The position numbers and the translations under genes are program-made. From contig CANNDL010000006.1 in NCBI GenBank assembly GCA_947503435.1, forward strand, positions 1-64,000: a stretch of DNA of 64,000 nucleotides, given 5' to 3'. Below, one piece after another: positions 35,989-45,882 of this stretch. The notes beneath the pieces were generated by a model. That model made no database searches and was not told the DNA's origin. It saw only the letters and a list, made by a program, of their open reading frames with translations. Every line of letters begins with the position of its first letter. The stretch's first letter is position 1. The stretch comes from an uncultured Kangiella sp. Its GTDB lineage: Bacteria > Pseudomonadota > Gammaproteobacteria > Enterobacterales > Kangiellaceae.

Positions 35989-37148
35989 AAATAACGGTAG
36001 TTGGTACCGGTTACGTTGGGCTTTCAAATGCAGCTTTATTGGCTCAGCATAATAGTGTCGTCGCTTTAGATATTTCTAAAGAGAAAGTTGATTTGATTAA
36101 TAAAGGGATTTCTCCAATTGAGGATGCGGAGATACAGGATTTCTTACAAAATAAAAAACTTAATTTAGAGGCTACTACAGATGAAAGGTTAGCTTTAAAG
36201 GATTCTCAATATATTATTGTGTGCACTCCTACGGATTATGATGTAGAAAAAAAATTTTTTGATACCTCTAGTGTAGAATCTGTAATTAACTCTGCTCGAA
36301 AGTATAACGAGTCTGCTACTATAGTAATTAAATCTACTATCCCTGTCGGCTTTGTACAAAATCTTGAGTCCAAGGGGCATCAAAAGATTATATTTTCACC
36401 AGAGTTTCTTAGAGAAGGAAAGGCTCTGTATGACAATCTGCATCCCTCTAGAATTATAGTAGGTTCTGATTCTAAAGAAGCACAAATATTTGCACAATTA
36501 TTAAAGCAAGGGGCGATAAAGAAGAACATTGAAGTTTTATATACAGGCCCGACTGAAGCTGAAGCGATCAAGCTTTTTGCAAATACTTATCTAGCGATGA
36601 GGGTGTCTTTTTTTAATGAGCTTGATAACTATGCAGAGTTAAAGGGTTTAGATTCTCGTCAAATAATCGATGGGATTTCATTAGATCCGCGTATAGGTCA
36701 GCATTATAATAACCCTTCATTTGGCTATGGCGGATATTGTTTGCCAAAAGATACAAAACAGTTACTTGCTAATTACAAAGGTGTCCCAAACGCGATCATT
36801 AAATCTATAGTTAGATCCAATGAAATCAGAAAAGAGCATATTGCAAATCAAATATTGGCTTGCAATCCTGCGGTAGTTGGAATATATCGCCTAACAATGA
36901 AAAGTGGCTCTGATAATTTCCGGGCTTCATCTATACAAGATGTTATGAGGATTCTGAAGTCTAAAGGTATAGAAGTTATAATTTATGAACCAAGCCTTTC
37001 TGAAGAAACATTCGAGGGGTACGAGCTATCTAAGGAGTTCAATAGCTTCAAAGAGCAAGCAGATATTATTGTCACAAACAGAATGAGCGAACAGTTAGTT
37101 GATGTACAAGAAAAAGTATATACACGAGATATATTTAGGAGAGATTAA
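35985..37148 (+). CDS. ugd: UDP-glucose 6-dehydrogenase
   Basis: A 387-residue enzyme oxidising UDP-glucose to UDP-glucuronate with two NAD. It has [14 protein letters not shown] at the N terminus, [24 protein letters not shown] with the conserved Lys, and [14 protein letters not shown] with catalytic Cys near residue 252. Length matches E. coli Ugd (388). With galU just downstream and the epimerase upstream it forms a complete UDP-uronic-acid module. A second, degenerate member of the family is at 39686. Confidence 0.96.
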   Translation: MKITVVGTGYVGLSNAALLAQHNSVVALDISKEKVDLINKGISPIEDAEIQDFLQNKKLNLEATTDERLALKDSQYIIVCTPTDYDVEKKFFDTSSVESVINSARKYNESATIVIKSTIPVGFVQNLESKGHQKIIFSPEFLREGKALYDNLHPSRIIVGSDSKEAQIFAQLLKQGAIKKNIEVLYTGPTEAEAIKLFANTYLAMRVSFFNELDNYAELKGLDSRQIIDGISLDPRIGQHYNNPSFGYGGYCLPKDTKQLLANYKGVPNAIIKSIVRSNEIRKEHIANQILACNPAVVGIYRLTMKSGSDNFRASSIQDVMRILKSKGIEVIIYEPSLSEETFEGYELSKEFNSFKEQADIIVTNRMSEQLVDVQEKVYTRDIFRRD

Positions 37149-37150
37149 AA

Positions 37151-38035
37151 ATGATTAAAGCTGTAATTCCCGTTGCAGGTTTTGGGACTAGGATGTTACC
37201 CGCTTCTAAGTCTATTCCTAAGGAAATGATTACTTTGCTTGATAAACCTTTAATTCAATACGTAGTTGAAGAAGCTTATGCGGCTGGCATTAGAGATGTT
37301 GTGTTTGTAACTCACTCAGCTAAATGCTCAGTAGAAAATCATTTCGATACAAACTTTGAACTTGAGTGGCAATTGGAGCAAAAAGGTAAAACTCAATTAC
37401 TTGAGGCAGTTCGCAATACAGCTCCACCTAGCATGAGGTTTTCAACAGTAAGGCAGTCTAAAGGGCTAGGGCTGGGGCATGCTGTTTTATGTGCGAAAGA
37501 AGTTTTAGGTTCAGATGATGTTGCAATTCTATTGCCAGATGTATTAATTGATATGTATGAATGCGATTTGCAAAAAGATAATTTAGCCTCTATGCTCGAA
37601 CGGTTCCGGCTTACAGGTAAGTCTCAGATAATGGTTGAGAAGGTTGGTGATTCAGATATTGAAAAATACGGTATAGCTGACTTAGGAGGGAAGAGCCCTA
37701 TCGGTGGTAACAGCGTGCCTGTAAAAGCTTTTGTTGAAAAACCTCCATTGGAGCACGCTCCAAGCAATCTGGCTGTTGTGGGAAGATATGTGTTATCGAA
37801 GAATATATGGAGATGTTTGGAGTCTACCTCAGCTGGTTCAGGTGGAGAAATTCAGTTGACAGATGCTATTGACTCTTTATTAGATAGCGAAACGGTTGAA
37901 GCCTTTTACATGACAGGGAAAAGTCATGACTGCGGTAATATAAATGGCTTCATACAGACGTTTTTAGAGTACTCCTTACAAAACCCTAAATATGGGCCTC
38001 TAGCTAAAGAGGCTTATAAGTCTCTTAGCAATTAA
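37151..38035 (+). CDS. galU: GalU, UTP-glucose-1-phosphate uridylyltransferase
   Basis: Makes UDP-glucose from UTP and glucose-1-phosphate. The 294-residue protein begins IKAVIPVAGFGTRMLPASKS with the nucleotide-binding loop and the conserved Lys-Glu-Met (PKEM). VEKPPLE and GGEIQLTDAI are typical of GalU. It starts 2 bases after ugd, which uses its product. Confidence 0.96.
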   Translation: MIKAVIPVAGFGTRMLPASKSIPKEMITLLDKPLIQYVVEEAYAAGIRDVVFVTHSAKCSVENHFDTNFELEWQLEQKGKTQLLEAVRNTAPPSMRFSTVRQSKGLGLGHAVLCAKEVLGSDDVAILLPDVLIDMYECDLQKDNLASMLERFRLTGKSQIMVEKVGDSDIEKYGIADLGGKSPIGGNSVPVKAFVEKPPLEHAPSNLAVVGRYVLSKNIWRCLESTSAGSGGEIQLTDAIDSLLDSETVEAFYMTGKSHDCGNINGFIQTFLEYSLQNPKYGPLAKEAYKSLSN

Positions 38036-38067
38036 ATAGTAATCTATTAATTATGTAGTCTGTAATT

Positions 38068-39684
38068 ATGAATAAAAATAAAATCACATTGGAGCAGCTA
38101 AATTTAAAAGCAAAATACTTGAGTAAGTTAACTTTACGAAAGTTATTTGAGCAAGGAGAAGACCGCAATAAATACGTTATTGGCTTCGATGAGTTCCATC
38201 TTGATTTTTCAAAACAATTTATAGACGACGATGTTTTTGCTGGTTTGCAAAAATTAGCTAAAGAATGTGATTTAACGTTTAAAATAAAACAATTACTTGA
38301 AGGGTCCGTCGTAAATAAAACTGAGAATCGACCAGCTTTGCATACGGCGTTAAGACTCCCCGAATCAAGTAGAATGTTTGTTGGAGACAGTAACATTACC
38401 TCTTATGTTCATGAAGAGTTGAGAAAAGTTGAAAAAATTGTATCGAAAGTCCAAAAGGGGCAATGGAGAGGTTTTTCGGGTAAGCCAATAACTAATATTG
38501 TAAATATTGGTGTGGGAGGCTCTGACTTAGGACCTTTCATGGTTGTTAACGCTCTTAAGGAGTACAGAGTAAACTTTAAAAACAAATTAGAATTCCATTT
38601 TGTTTCAAGTATGGATGGTACTCAGCTTTCAAAAATTCTTAATTCAATAAATCAAGAAGAGTCATTGTTTATAGTTTCTTCGAAATCATTTACAACCATT
38701 GACACATTTTATAACGCCAACACTGCGCTAGAGTGGATGCTTAAAGCTTGTACAAATAAGGAGCTAATTCTAAATCAACATTTTATCGGAGTGTCTGCAA
38801 ATAAAGTTAAAATGGCTGAATGGGGGATTTCTACTGCTAATCAATTAATGATTTGGGACTGGGTTGGTGGCCGTTTTTCTTTGTGGTCAGCTATCGGGTT
38901 AACAATTGCTCTTTCGATCGGTTATAGCGGCTTTAAAGAGCTTTTAGCTGGCGCTCATAGCATGGATCTTCATTTTTTGAATGAAAAACATAATTGTAAC
39001 TTGCCAATTATCTTGGGATTATTAGGTGTTTGGAATACAACATTCATGGGTATTAACGCTCACACAGTATTGCCATATGATGGACGCTTACAATTTTTCC
39101 CAAATTATTTAACGCAGTTAGAGATGGAGTCGAATGGAAAATCGATAGATAACAATGGGAACAAAGTTAGTTATCAAACCTGCCCAGTATTATGGGGTGA
39201 TATAGGACCAAATGCCCAACATGCTTTTTATCAATTGTTGCACCAAGGAACCCAGAGAGTATCTTGCGACTTTATAGCCCCTATTAAACGCTATGGAGAA
39301 GATAAACAGCTTAAAAGCCAGCATGAATTAGCCTTAGCTAATTGTTTAGCGCAGTCTAGGGTCCTAGCCTTTGGTAACAATGCAATAAGCTCGAAGTCAG
39401 ATGTTCCATCTCATAAGTATTACAATGGAAATCAGCCATCTAGTACTATATTAATTGATGAATTAACCCCTTACACATTAGGGGGATTAATTGCACTTTA
39501 TGAGCATAAAGTATTTGTAATGGCAGCAATTTGGGATATAAATCCTTTTGACCAATGGGGGGTTGAATTAGGTAAGATTATTGCAAATGAGTTACTAGAT
39601 GTCATAAAAGTAACTGATCCGCTAATGAACTCTTTTGATTCGTCAACAAACTCATTACTTAAGTTTATAAAAGACAAAAATTAA
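38068..39684 (+). CDS. pgi: Glucose-6-phosphate isomerase
   Basis: Interconverts glucose-6-phosphate and fructose-6-phosphate. The 538-residue length is near E. coli Pgi (549). Motifs present are NIGVGGSDLGPFMV, SSKSFTTIDT, WVGGRFSLWSAIG and the C-terminal NPFDQWGVELGK with the active-site region. Within this operon it feeds fructose-6-phosphate towards glucose-6-phosphate for UDP-glucose. Whether it is the only copy in the genome cannot be told. Confidence 0.96.
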   Translation: MNKNKITLEQLNLKAKYLSKLTLRKLFEQGEDRNKYVIGFDEFHLDFSKQFIDDDVFAGLQKLAKECDLTFKIKQLLEGSVVNKTENRPALHTALRLPESSRMFVGDSNITSYVHEELRKVEKIVSKVQKGQWRGFSGKPITNIVNIGVGGSDLGPFMVVNALKEYRVNFKNKLEFHFVSSMDGTQLSKILNSINQEESLFIVSSKSFTTIDTFYNANTALEWMLKACTNKELILNQHFIGVSANKVKMAEWGISTANQLMIWDWVGGRFSLWSAIGLTIALSIGYSGFKELLAGAHSMDLHFLNEKHNCNLPIILGLLGVWNTTFMGINAHTVLPYDGRLQFFPNYLTQLEMESNGKSIDNNGNKVSYQTCPVLWGDIGPNAQHAFYQLLHQGTQRVSCDFIAPIKRYGEDKQLKSQHELALANCLAQSRVLAFGNNAISSKSDVPSHKYYNGNQPSSTILIDELTPYTLGGLIALYEHKVFVMAAIWDINPFDQWGVELGKIIANELLDVIKVTDPLMNSFDSSTNSLLKFIKDKN

Positions 39685-39685
39685 T

Positions 39686-40984
39686 ATGAATGTAGCAATC
39701 ATTGGCAATACTTTAGATGCTTATGTTGCAGCAGTATCACTTGCATCGGTAGGGAACCGGGTGGTTCTAAGTTCCGGGTTTAATAATACTGATTTAATTG
39801 AAAGCAGCTATTTGCATAACGAACCTGAACTGACGCAAATGCTCGACATGGCGGAAAAAAGCAGTAATCTTACGGTTGTTAATGACCAGCAGTTTGACTC
39901 TAAAAATTTTGATTGTTTTTGGCTTTTTTATAAGGGAAGCTCTCAAGATCAAATAGAAGAGCAAATCGAAAAGCTTTCTTCAGAAAACCCGAATAGTAAA
40001 TTCCTGCTTACAACCACTTTAGGGGTTGGTACGTATGAACAATTAGAGTCAAAGTATATTGATATGGATCTTGAAATTGCTGTGATCCCTTCATTTGTGC
40101 GGGAAGGCTACGCTATAAGTGACTTTAAAAAACCAGACTTACTATTGATAGGTACAAAGTCGAGCAAGTTTATTGCTCTAATCTCAAAACTTCTATCTGA
40201 GATAATAGAACGCTCAAGGAAAGTTATGTTTGTTTCTGCTGCAGAAGCAGAGTTTATAAAGACATCTATATGCAGTGTTTTAGCTTCAAGATTAAGTCTA
40301 ATTAATGAATTATCAGGGCTAGCTGAGGGGTTAAATATAGATATTAACACTGTTGTTGAGGGAATGGCTTCGGATGCCCGAGTAGGAAAGTATTATCTGC
40401 AACCGGGTTGTGGTTTTGGTGGTGTTACTCTTTCTAGAGAAGTGAATAATTTACTTAAACTATTATCTGAGACTAGTTCATCTGGTTCATCAATGTTAAG
40501 CGCTGTAGTCGAGACAAATAATAGTCAAAAAGAACTGCTTTTTAGAAAGTTTTGGCAATACCGAAAAGGAAAGGTTTCGGGGGCAAAAATTTCGATTTGG
40601 GGAGCAAGCTTTAAGCCCAATACAAGCTCAATTAAAAACTCTCCTATCCATGAGATGATAGAAGCATTTTCCTCGCAAAACTGTATAGTCTCAGTATATG
40701 ACCCTGCGGCCAGTGAAGGTTTAACTTCAGCGTACTCTAATTTAGAACAAGTGAAAATAGCAGTCTGTAAGGAAGATGCTGCAAAAGATGCAGATGCGCT
40801 ATTTATATTGACGGATTGGGATGAGTTTTTGAGAGCGGATTATTTCCAAATAAGTAAATTGATGGCTAGGCCTGTAATTTTCGATGGGCGAAATATGCTA
40901 GATTACAGTGAAATGCAGGAGTTGGGGTTTGAATATTTTGGTGTTGGACGCGGCAGGCCGCTTACGGAGATAATAGATGGGTAG
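39686..40984 (+). CDS. Degenerate UDP-glucose/GDP-mannose dehydrogenase family protein (probable pseudoenzyme)
   Basis: An intact 432-residue frame with all three domains of nucleotide-sugar dehydrogenases. It has a Rossmann start ([17 protein letters not shown]), a central helix ([22 protein letters not shown]), [21 protein letters not shown], and a C-terminal domain with [16 protein letters not shown] and LTDWDEF. However, the catalytic GGSCFPKD is GGVTLSRE: Cys becomes Thr248, Lys becomes Arg and Asp becomes Glu. The usual GxGxxG is GNTLDA, and the NPEFL(R/K)EG loop is IPSFVREG. It is therefore unlikely to perform the normal oxidation. It overlaps manB by 8 bases, and no frameshift is visible. 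A structural, regulatory or altered catalytic role is possible. Confidence 0.8.
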   Translation: MNVAIIGNTLDAYVAAVSLASVGNRVVLSSGFNNTDLIESSYLHNEPELTQMLDMAEKSSNLTVVNDQQFDSKNFDCFWLFYKGSSQDQIEEQIEKLSSENPNSKFLLTTTLGVGTYEQLESKYIDMDLEIAVIPSFVREGYAISDFKKPDLLLIGTKSSKFIALISKLLSEIIERSRKVMFVSAAEAEFIKTSICSVLASRLSLINELSGLAEGLNIDINTVVEGMASDARVGKYYLQPGCGFGGVTLSREVNNLLKLLSETSSSGSSMLSAVVETNNSQKELLFRKFWQYRKGKVSGAKISIWGASFKPNTSSIKNSPIHEMIEAFSSQNCIVSVYDPAASEGLTSAYSNLEQVKIAVCKEDAAKDADALFILTDWDEFLRADYFQISKLMARPVIFDGRNMLDYSEMQELGFEYFGVGRGRPLTEIIDG

Positions 40985-42338
40985 CCCTTTTAAAGCATAT
41001 GATATCCGAGGAAAACTTGGTGAGCAACTTAATGAAGAAGTTGCTTATAAAATTGGTTCAGTATTTGCAATTTTTTTAAAACCGCAAACGATAGTTGTGG
41101 GCGGCGATATTCGAGAAACATCTGAGGACTTAAAGCTGAATCTCGCTCGTGGATTGGTGGATCAAGGTGTTAATGTTATAGATCTTGGAATGACAGGGAC
41201 AGAAGAAGTTTATTTTGCTACTAAATTTTTGGAAGTTGATGGCGGTGTCGAAGTTACAGCAAGTCACAATCCTATCGATTACAATGGTATGAAGCTCGTT
41301 CGTGAAGAGTCTAGGCCAATTAGTGCTGACACGGGGCTTAAAGATATTGAGCGCATGGTTTATTCGGATAATGAAATAATACCAATTGAAGCGAAAGGTA
41401 ACATAATTAAAAAGTCAGTCCTTAATGAGTTCGTAACTCATTTATTAACTTATATTGATGTAAGTAATATCAAACCTCTTAAATTAGTTGTAAACAGTGG
41501 TAATGGTGCTGCGGGCCATGTTATTGATGCTATAGAAGCAGTATTTGAAGATAAGAATATCCCTGTAACCTTTATTAAAGTTAACCATGAGCCAGATGGC
41601 AAATTTCCAAATGGCATTCCAAACCCTATACTTCCAGAGAATAGAGCTGCTACATCTGAAGCTGTACTAAAAAATAATGCTGACATGGGTATTGCTTGGG
41701 ATGGGGACTTCGACCGTTGCTTTTTATTCGATGAGAAAGGACAGTTTATTGAAGGTTATTATATTGTTGGGCTCTTAGCTGAAGTATTTTTGCAAAAACA
41801 ACCGGGGGCTAAAGTTGTTCATGATCCTCGCCTTACTTGGAATACGATTGATATTGTAAAGTCAAATGGAGGAATTCCAATATTATCTAAGTGCGGCCAT
41901 GCTTTCATTAAAGAGATTATGAGAGAAGAGGACGCTGTTTATGGCGGTGAAATGTCTGCGCACCACTATTTCAGAGACTTTGCATATTGTGACAGTGGAA
42001 TGATCCCTTGGCTTCTTGTGTCCGAGTTATTATCAGTAAAAAATCAAAAATTATCAGAGATGGTACAAGATAGAATTGAAAAGTTTCCATCTTCGGGGGA
42101 GATTAATAGACGCTTAGATGATCCGAACATTGCTATTAACTTGTTGCTTGAGAAATATCAGCAAGATGCAATTGTCACTGATAAGCTCGATGGTATTAGC
42201 ATGGAATTTGATAGCTGGAGGTTTAACCTTAGAAAATCGAATACAGAGCCTGTTGTAAGACTTAATGTTGAGTCGAGAGGTGACAAAGAATTAATGGAGA
42301 GTAAAACACAAGAAATTTTGGATTTGTTAGAGAGTTAA
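40977..42338 (+). CDS. manB: Phosphomannomutase/phosphoglucomutase (ManB/CpsG type)
   Basis: An alpha-D-phosphohexomutase of 453 residues, close to E. coli ManB/CpsG (456). It has [12 protein letters not shown] at the start, phospho-Ser96 in TASHNP, the metal loop DGDFDRC, the sugar-binding [12 protein letters not shown], and the C-terminal phosphate-binding [12 protein letters not shown]. No mannose-1-phosphate guanylyltransferase is in the window, so the enzyme may here mainly supply glucose-1-phosphate for GalU, between Pgi and GalU. It is the last gene of the operon. Confidence 0.93.
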   Translation: MGSPFKAYDIRGKLGEQLNEEVAYKIGSVFAIFLKPQTIVVGGDIRETSEDLKLNLARGLVDQGVNVIDLGMTGTEEVYFATKFLEVDGGVEVTASHNPIDYNGMKLVREESRPISADTGLKDIERMVYSDNEIIPIEAKGNIIKKSVLNEFVTHLLTYIDVSNIKPLKLVVNSGNGAAGHVIDAIEAVFEDKNIPVTFIKVNHEPDGKFPNGIPNPILPENRAATSEAVLKNNADMGIAWDGDFDRCFLFDEKGQFIEGYYIVGLLAEVFLQKQPGAKVVHDPRLTWNTIDIVKSNGGIPILSKCGHAFIKEIMREEDAVYGGEMSAHHYFRDFAYCDSGMIPWLLVSELLSVKNQKLSEMVQDRIEKFPSSGEINRRLDDPNIAINLLLEKYQQDAIVTDKLDGISMEFDSWRFNLRKSNTEPVVRLNVESRGDKELMESKTQEILDLLES

Positions 42339-42340
42339 TC

Positions 42341-42368
42341 TTGCAAGGGAAATTTTCTATGTTAGAAT
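42341..42368 (+). promoter_or_regulatory. Promoter for tRNA-Val
   Basis: TTGCAA and TAGAAT are separated by 16 bases, ending 15 bases before the tRNA 5' end. This is consistent with separate transcription of the tRNA. No terminator is visible between manB and the tRNA, so operon read-through into it is also possible. Confidence 0.6.
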
Positions 42369-42383
42369 CCTCAACCACAAAAT

Positions 42384-42460
42384 AGTCGCGTAGCTCAGCT
42401 GGTTAGAGCACCACCTTGACATGGTGGGGGTCGGTGATTCGAATTCACTCGCGACTACCA
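42384..42460 (+). tRNA. tRNA-Val (anticodon GAC)
   Basis: A 77-base cloverleaf. The acceptor AGTCGCG pairs with CGCGACT, the D arm is GCTC...GAGC, the anticodon stem is CCACC/GGTGG around TTGACAT with GAC, the T arm is GGTGA-TTCGAAT-TCACT, and CCA is encoded. Confidence 0.97.
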
Positions 42461-42465
42461 AATAC

Positions 42466-42493
42466 AAAAATGCCGCTTTTAGCGGCATTTTTT
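42466..42493 (+). terminator. Bidirectional terminator after tRNA-Val
   Basis: A 12-bp stem AAAAATGCCGCT / AGCGGCATTTTT with a TTT loop has A residues on one side and T residues on the other. It can end transcripts of the tRNA (and of any polysaccharide operon read-through) on the plus strand, and of the small lipoprotein gene on the minus strand. Confidence 0.92.
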
Positions 42494-42516
42494 ATGGGCG
42501 ATATTTTTGTAAGTAT

Positions 42517-42711
42517 TTATTCTGCCTTACAGGTGTAGCCTTCGAGAGTTACAGATTTGATTCGGTCGCTTCCGCCACAAACTTCAGCCGCAGTTCGCGT
42601 GTTTTCATGGATAGTGTCAGAGTTACTTCCTTTATCAACGTGGAAGCTACAGCCTGTGGCTAGGGTAGCTAATAAGGCTGCTGTTGCTAATTTTATTTTT
42701 GAACTGTTCAT
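42517..42711 (-). CDS. Small lipoprotein of unknown function
   Basis: A 64-residue product with a basic start (MNSSKIK), a hydrophobic stretch, and a lipobox LATGC; lipidation would fall on Cys21. The mature part is about 44 residues with two more Cys (EVCGGSD and GYTCKAE) that could form a disulfide. The frame lies between two hairpins (42466-42493 and 42751-42769), as expected of a monocistronic gene. I do not recognise the family. Confidence 0.7.
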   Translation of the reverse strand: MNSSKIKLATAALLATLATGCSFHVDKGSNSDTIHENTRTAAEVCGGSDRIKSVTLEGYTCKAE

Positions 42712-42750
42712 TGTTTTATATCTCTTTCTCTAATTGTGAGTGTTTTAGAT

Positions 42751-42769
42751 AAAGCTACGGGGTAGCTTT
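42751..42769 (-). terminator. Probable terminator of the rnf-nth operon
   Basis: A perfect 8-bp stem AAAGCTAC / GTAGCTTT with a three-base loop lies 55 bases past the nth stop on the minus strand. The following T-tract is short (TTTATCT), so termination may be partial. It could also be part of the leader of the small lipoprotein gene. Confidence 0.5.
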
Positions 42770-42824
42770 CAAAGAGTATATTAAAACGGTGTTTCTGAAT
42801 GATTACTTAATGGTAACAAATCGT

Positions 42825-43460
42825 TTAATCGATAATTTTATCTTTAAATTCGCACAAGTCTTCGATCATGCAGCTTCCGCACCTTGGCTTTCTAGCTACG
42901 CAGGTATAGCGTCCATGGAGTATTAGCCAATGATGAGCATCCAATAAAAACTCCTTCGGGACAAACTTTAATAGAGCGTCTTCAACTTGGCGGACGTTTT
43001 TACCTGGGGCAATCTTGGTGCGATTGGAGACTCTAAATATATGAGTGTCGACAGCCATGGCTACTTGTCTAAAGGCAGTATTTAGTACAACGTTAGCGGT
43101 TTTTCTACCAACACCTGCTAAGGCTTCTAAATCTTTGCGATTATCCGGAACAATAGAGTTGTGCTTCTCAATTAGATCCTTGCAACAAGAAATCACATTT
43201 TTAGCTTTTGAGTTAAAAAGGCCGATGGTTTTAATATATTCTTTTAAACCATCTTCGCCAAGTGCATATATGCTTTCAGGTGTGTTAGCGACAGGGTAAA
43301 GTTTACGTGTAGCTTTATTGACGCCAACATCCGTTGCTTGAGCTGATAGGATAACGGCAATCAGTAACTCGAAAGTTGATGAATACTCTAGCTCGGTTTC
43401 AGGATTAGGGTTTTCAGCGCGTAAACGCTCAAATATTTCTTGGCGTTTAGTTTTGTTCAC
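42825..43460 (-). CDS. nth: Nth, endonuclease III
   Basis: A bifunctional DNA glycosylase/AP lyase for oxidised pyrimidines, 211 residues, the same length as E. coli Nth. Catalytic Lys120 in AGVGRKTA and Asp138 in AVDTHIFRV fall at the E. coli positions. The [4Fe-4S] ligands follow the pattern Cys-x6-Cys-x2-Cys-x5-Cys near the C terminus. It overlaps rnfE by 14 bases, the usual gammaproteobacterial rnf-nth arrangement. Confidence 0.98.
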   Translation of the reverse strand: MNKTKRQEIFERLRAENPNPETELEYSSTFELLIAVILSAQATDVGVNKATRKLYPVANTPESIYALGEDGLKEYIKTIGLFNSKAKNVISCCKDLIEKHNSIVPDNRKDLEALAGVGRKTANVVLNTAFRQVAMAVDTHIFRVSNRTKIAPGKNVRQVEDALLKFVPKEFLLDAHHWLILHGRYTCVARKPRCGSCMIEDLCEFKDKIID

Positions 43461-44166
43461 TGGCTATAACCTCTACTGGTGAGCTTGTTTTTTCTAAGAT
43501 TTGCGTCTTGGATTTTTCTTCATTTCGCTTATCAATATAGTTCTTGCCCGCGATAAGCAAACCTAGGAATACAAAGGCTCCGGGTGGAAGGATTGCAAAT
43601 AAAAACTTTGAGTCTGTAAGATAAAACGAAAGAGTTAAGCTGCTTGCCCAGTCTCCTAACAGTTGCTCCGCGCCATAGAAAAGTGTGCCTTGACCAACCA
43701 GCTCGCGTAGTGCTCCTAACGTACATAAGACCAAGGTAAAGCCGATACCCTGCATGACACCGTCTAATAATGAAGGCAAAAACTTATTCTTTGAAGCAAA
43801 GGCTTCTGCACGACCAATAATGGCGCAGTTGGTAACAATTAGTGGAATAAAGATGCCAAGCGTTAAAAATAAATCGTAAGTGTAGGCATTCATGAGTAAT
43901 CCAACATTGGTCACGAAGCTTGCGATCATCATGACAAAGATAGGAATACGAATTTCCTTGGGGATATAGTTTCTGACAAGTGAAACGGAGGCGTTCGAGC
44001 CTGCTAGAACACAGGTCGTTGCTAAGCCGAGGGCTAGCCCATTAATGAATGTGTTACTAACGGCCAGAAGTGGACATAAGCCCAACAGTTGGACTAATGC
44101 TGGGTTATTACCCCAAAGCCCGCTTTGGATGATATCTTTTGAAGGGATTTTTTCTTCCTGGCTCAT
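43447..44166 (-). CDS. rnfE: RnfE, electron transport complex subunit E
   Basis: An integral membrane subunit of the Rnf (Rsx) complex, 239 residues with about six membrane segments. It contains [19 protein letters not shown] and [16 protein letters not shown], the conserved family stretches shared with RnfA and Nqr subunits. It overlaps the rnfG stop by four bases. The complex couples ferredoxin and NAD(H) redox reactions to ion movement, or reduces SoxR. Confidence 0.96.
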   Translation of the reverse strand: MSQEEKIPSKDIIQSGLWGNNPALVQLLGLCPLLAVSNTFINGLALGLATTCVLAGSNASVSLVRNYIPKEIRIPIFVMMIASFVTNVGLLMNAYTYDLFLTLGIFIPLIVTNCAIIGRAEAFASKNKFLPSLLDGVMQGIGFTLVLCTLGALRELVGQGTLFYGAEQLLGDWASSLTLSFYLTDSKFLFAILPPGAFVFLGLLIAGKNYIDKRNEEKSKTQILEKTSSPVEVIASEQN

Positions 44167-44822
44167 TTTGATACCTGTTGATTACAATTGTTTGTGGCAC
44201 TGAACAACCAGTTTGAATTTGCATCATAGAATTCCAAAGTATTGGCTACTTGGCTAACAACCGCACGGGGAGTTATCGTCGCTCCAGTAAAACTATCAAA
44301 CTCACCACCATCTTTTTTAACTGCCCAATTATCAATCGCGGGGTTTGATAGCGATTTATTCGAAAAATGATTAATCCAATTATCTTTGCTGAGTTCAATT
44401 TTATCGCCCAAACCGGGGGTTTCTTTATGCTCGGTAACTCTTACCCCCGCAATAGTGCCATTGGTATAAACTCCGACGACCATTTTAATCTGACCGCTAT
44501 AACCGTTAGGAGCTATGGTCTCAAAAATCACGGCAATAGGATTCCCGTTCATTCGCATGCGGTAGGCTTGCAAGGGCTTATCTGAGCCAAGCAATCCGGC
44601 ATCTTCAATAATCGTACAATCATGGTATACGTCATTATTATATAAAGATTTATCAACCAACTGGTTAAGCGTTCTAGCTAGTGCAGCTTTCATTTCGCTG
44701 GCGATCGTGTCTCGAGTAACAAAATAAGTTGTGGTGATTAGGCCAACGCAAACCGTAGCGAACAACGCTAGAATTAGGCCATTGCGGCTAATCATTTTAA
44801 GCAAAATTGATTTAGCGGACAT
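44163..44822 (-). CDS. rnfG: RnfG, flavin-carrying subunit
   Basis: The Rnf subunit with covalently bound FMN. One transmembrane helix near the N terminus ([21 protein letters not shown]) is followed by a periplasmic domain with [14 protein letters not shown], whose Thr takes FMN through ApbE. The start at 44822 ([10 protein letters not shown]) has GGGAAC just upstream and gives 219 residues; an in-frame ATG at 44879 would add 19 residues deeper in rnfD. Confidence 0.95.
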   Translation of the reverse strand: MSAKSILLKMISRNGLILALFATVCVGLITTTYFVTRDTIASEMKAALARTLNQLVDKSLYNNDVYHDCTIIEDAGLLGSDKPLQAYRMRMNGNPIAVIFETIAPNGYSGQIKMVVGVYTNGTIAGVRVTEHKETPGLGDKIELSKDNWINHFSNKSLSNPAIDNWAVKKDGGEFDSFTGATITPRAVVSQVANTLEFYDANSNWLFSATNNCNQQVSK

Positions 44823-45882
44823 GACGGTTCCCTTGGTTTTTACTGTGTCCGTAAGTTCTTGGTTTGGTGTAGTAATCAAGTAAGGGGACTGTCATGTTCA
44901 TTAATAGGACTGCAAAAGCAATAGCGTCGGGATAGCCACCAAAGGTTCTAATTAATACGGTAATAACGCCTATCCCTAGTCCAAAGATTAAGCGTCCTTT
45001 AGGTGTTGTTGACGCGGTTACAGGATCTGTGGCGATAAAGAATGCACCTAGCATTGTTGCGCCAGAGAACCAGTGGAAGAGAGGACTGAGGTATTGATCA
45101 GGGCTGAGTACGTATAAGAATCCGCTCATTAGCATCATGCCCGCAAGTACACCTACAGGAATATGCCAAGCAGCAACTTTTCTGAGCAATAAAACTATTC
45201 CGCCAAACAAGAAACCTAAGTTTATCCACTGCCAGCCAATTCCTGATAAGCCCCCAATTATCGGCGAGCTTTGAATTTCAACAATTCTATAGCCTTGGGA
45301 GAGCTCTGTTTTCACATGATCTAGCGGCGTTGCCATGGTAAAGCCATCAACCCCCTGGCGTACGTGGTTTAAATCGTAACCTTGGCTGCTTGTTCCAGTA
45401 AAAATATAGCTCAAGGTGTCATAAAAGCTGAGAGAGTTTTGAGCAAGCTCAGCGGCAGGCAACCATGCGGTCATTTGTACAGGAAAAGAGATAAGAAGTA
45501 ATACGTAAGCAACCATCGCGGGGTTAAAAATATTATTGCCCAGACCACCATAGAGGTGCTTGGCGAAAACAATTGCAAAAGTTGTGCCTACGACGGTCAT
45601 CCACCAAGGTAATAGCGGAGGAAGTGCTAAACCAATTAACCAAGCTGTCACTAGTGCGCTTCCATCAAATAGAGTTCGTTGGACGGGACGATTTCTAGTT
45701 TTTAGAATAGTGGCTTCTGTTATTAATGCCGTGAAGCTGGCCAGTAAGATGTTGATGAGTACTCCAAAGCCGAAGAAGTACACTTGGGCTATCAACCCTG
45801 GAATGGTTGCAACAATGACCCACAGCATTAGCTGAGTCACAGAGTTAGGCTTCTTATCAAACGGGGACGATAAAATTCCCAT
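44812..45882 (-). CDS. rnfD: RnfD, membrane subunit
   Basis: A 356-residue polytopic protein related to NqrB. FSGATMLGAFFIATDPVTA carries the S/T-G-A-T flavinylation site. GGLGNNIFNPAMVAYVLLL is a family signature. It overlaps both neighbours slightly, in the order C-D-G-E. Confidence 0.96.
   Translation of the reverse strand: MGILSSPFDKKPNSVTQLMLWVIVATIPGLIAQVYFFGFGVLINILLASFTALITEATILKTRNRPVQRTLFDGSALVTAWLIGLALPPLLPWWMTVVGTTFAIVFAKHLYGGLGNNIFNPAMVAYVLLLISFPVQMTAWLPAAELAQNSLSFYDTLSYIFTGTSSQGYDLNHVRQGVDGFTMATPLDHVKTELSQGYRIVEIQSSPIIGGLSGIGWQWINLGFLFGGIVLLLRKVAAWHIPVGVLAGMMLMSGFLYVLSPDQYLSPLFHWFSGATMLGAFFIATDPVTASTTPKGRLIFGLGIGVITVLIRTFGGYPDAIAFAVLLMNMTVPLLDYYTKPRTYGHSKNQGNRHVR

Noticed and set aside
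39686-40984. Degenerate dehydrogenase as a frameshifted pseudogene
   Set aside because: The frame is continuous over 432 codons with all domains present and gene overlaps at the 3' end. Only specific active-site residues are changed.
42421-42663. Plus-strand 80-codon frame starting in tRNA-Val
   Set aside because: It begins inside the tRNA, passes through the terminator hairpin, and is antisense to the better-supported lipoprotein gene.
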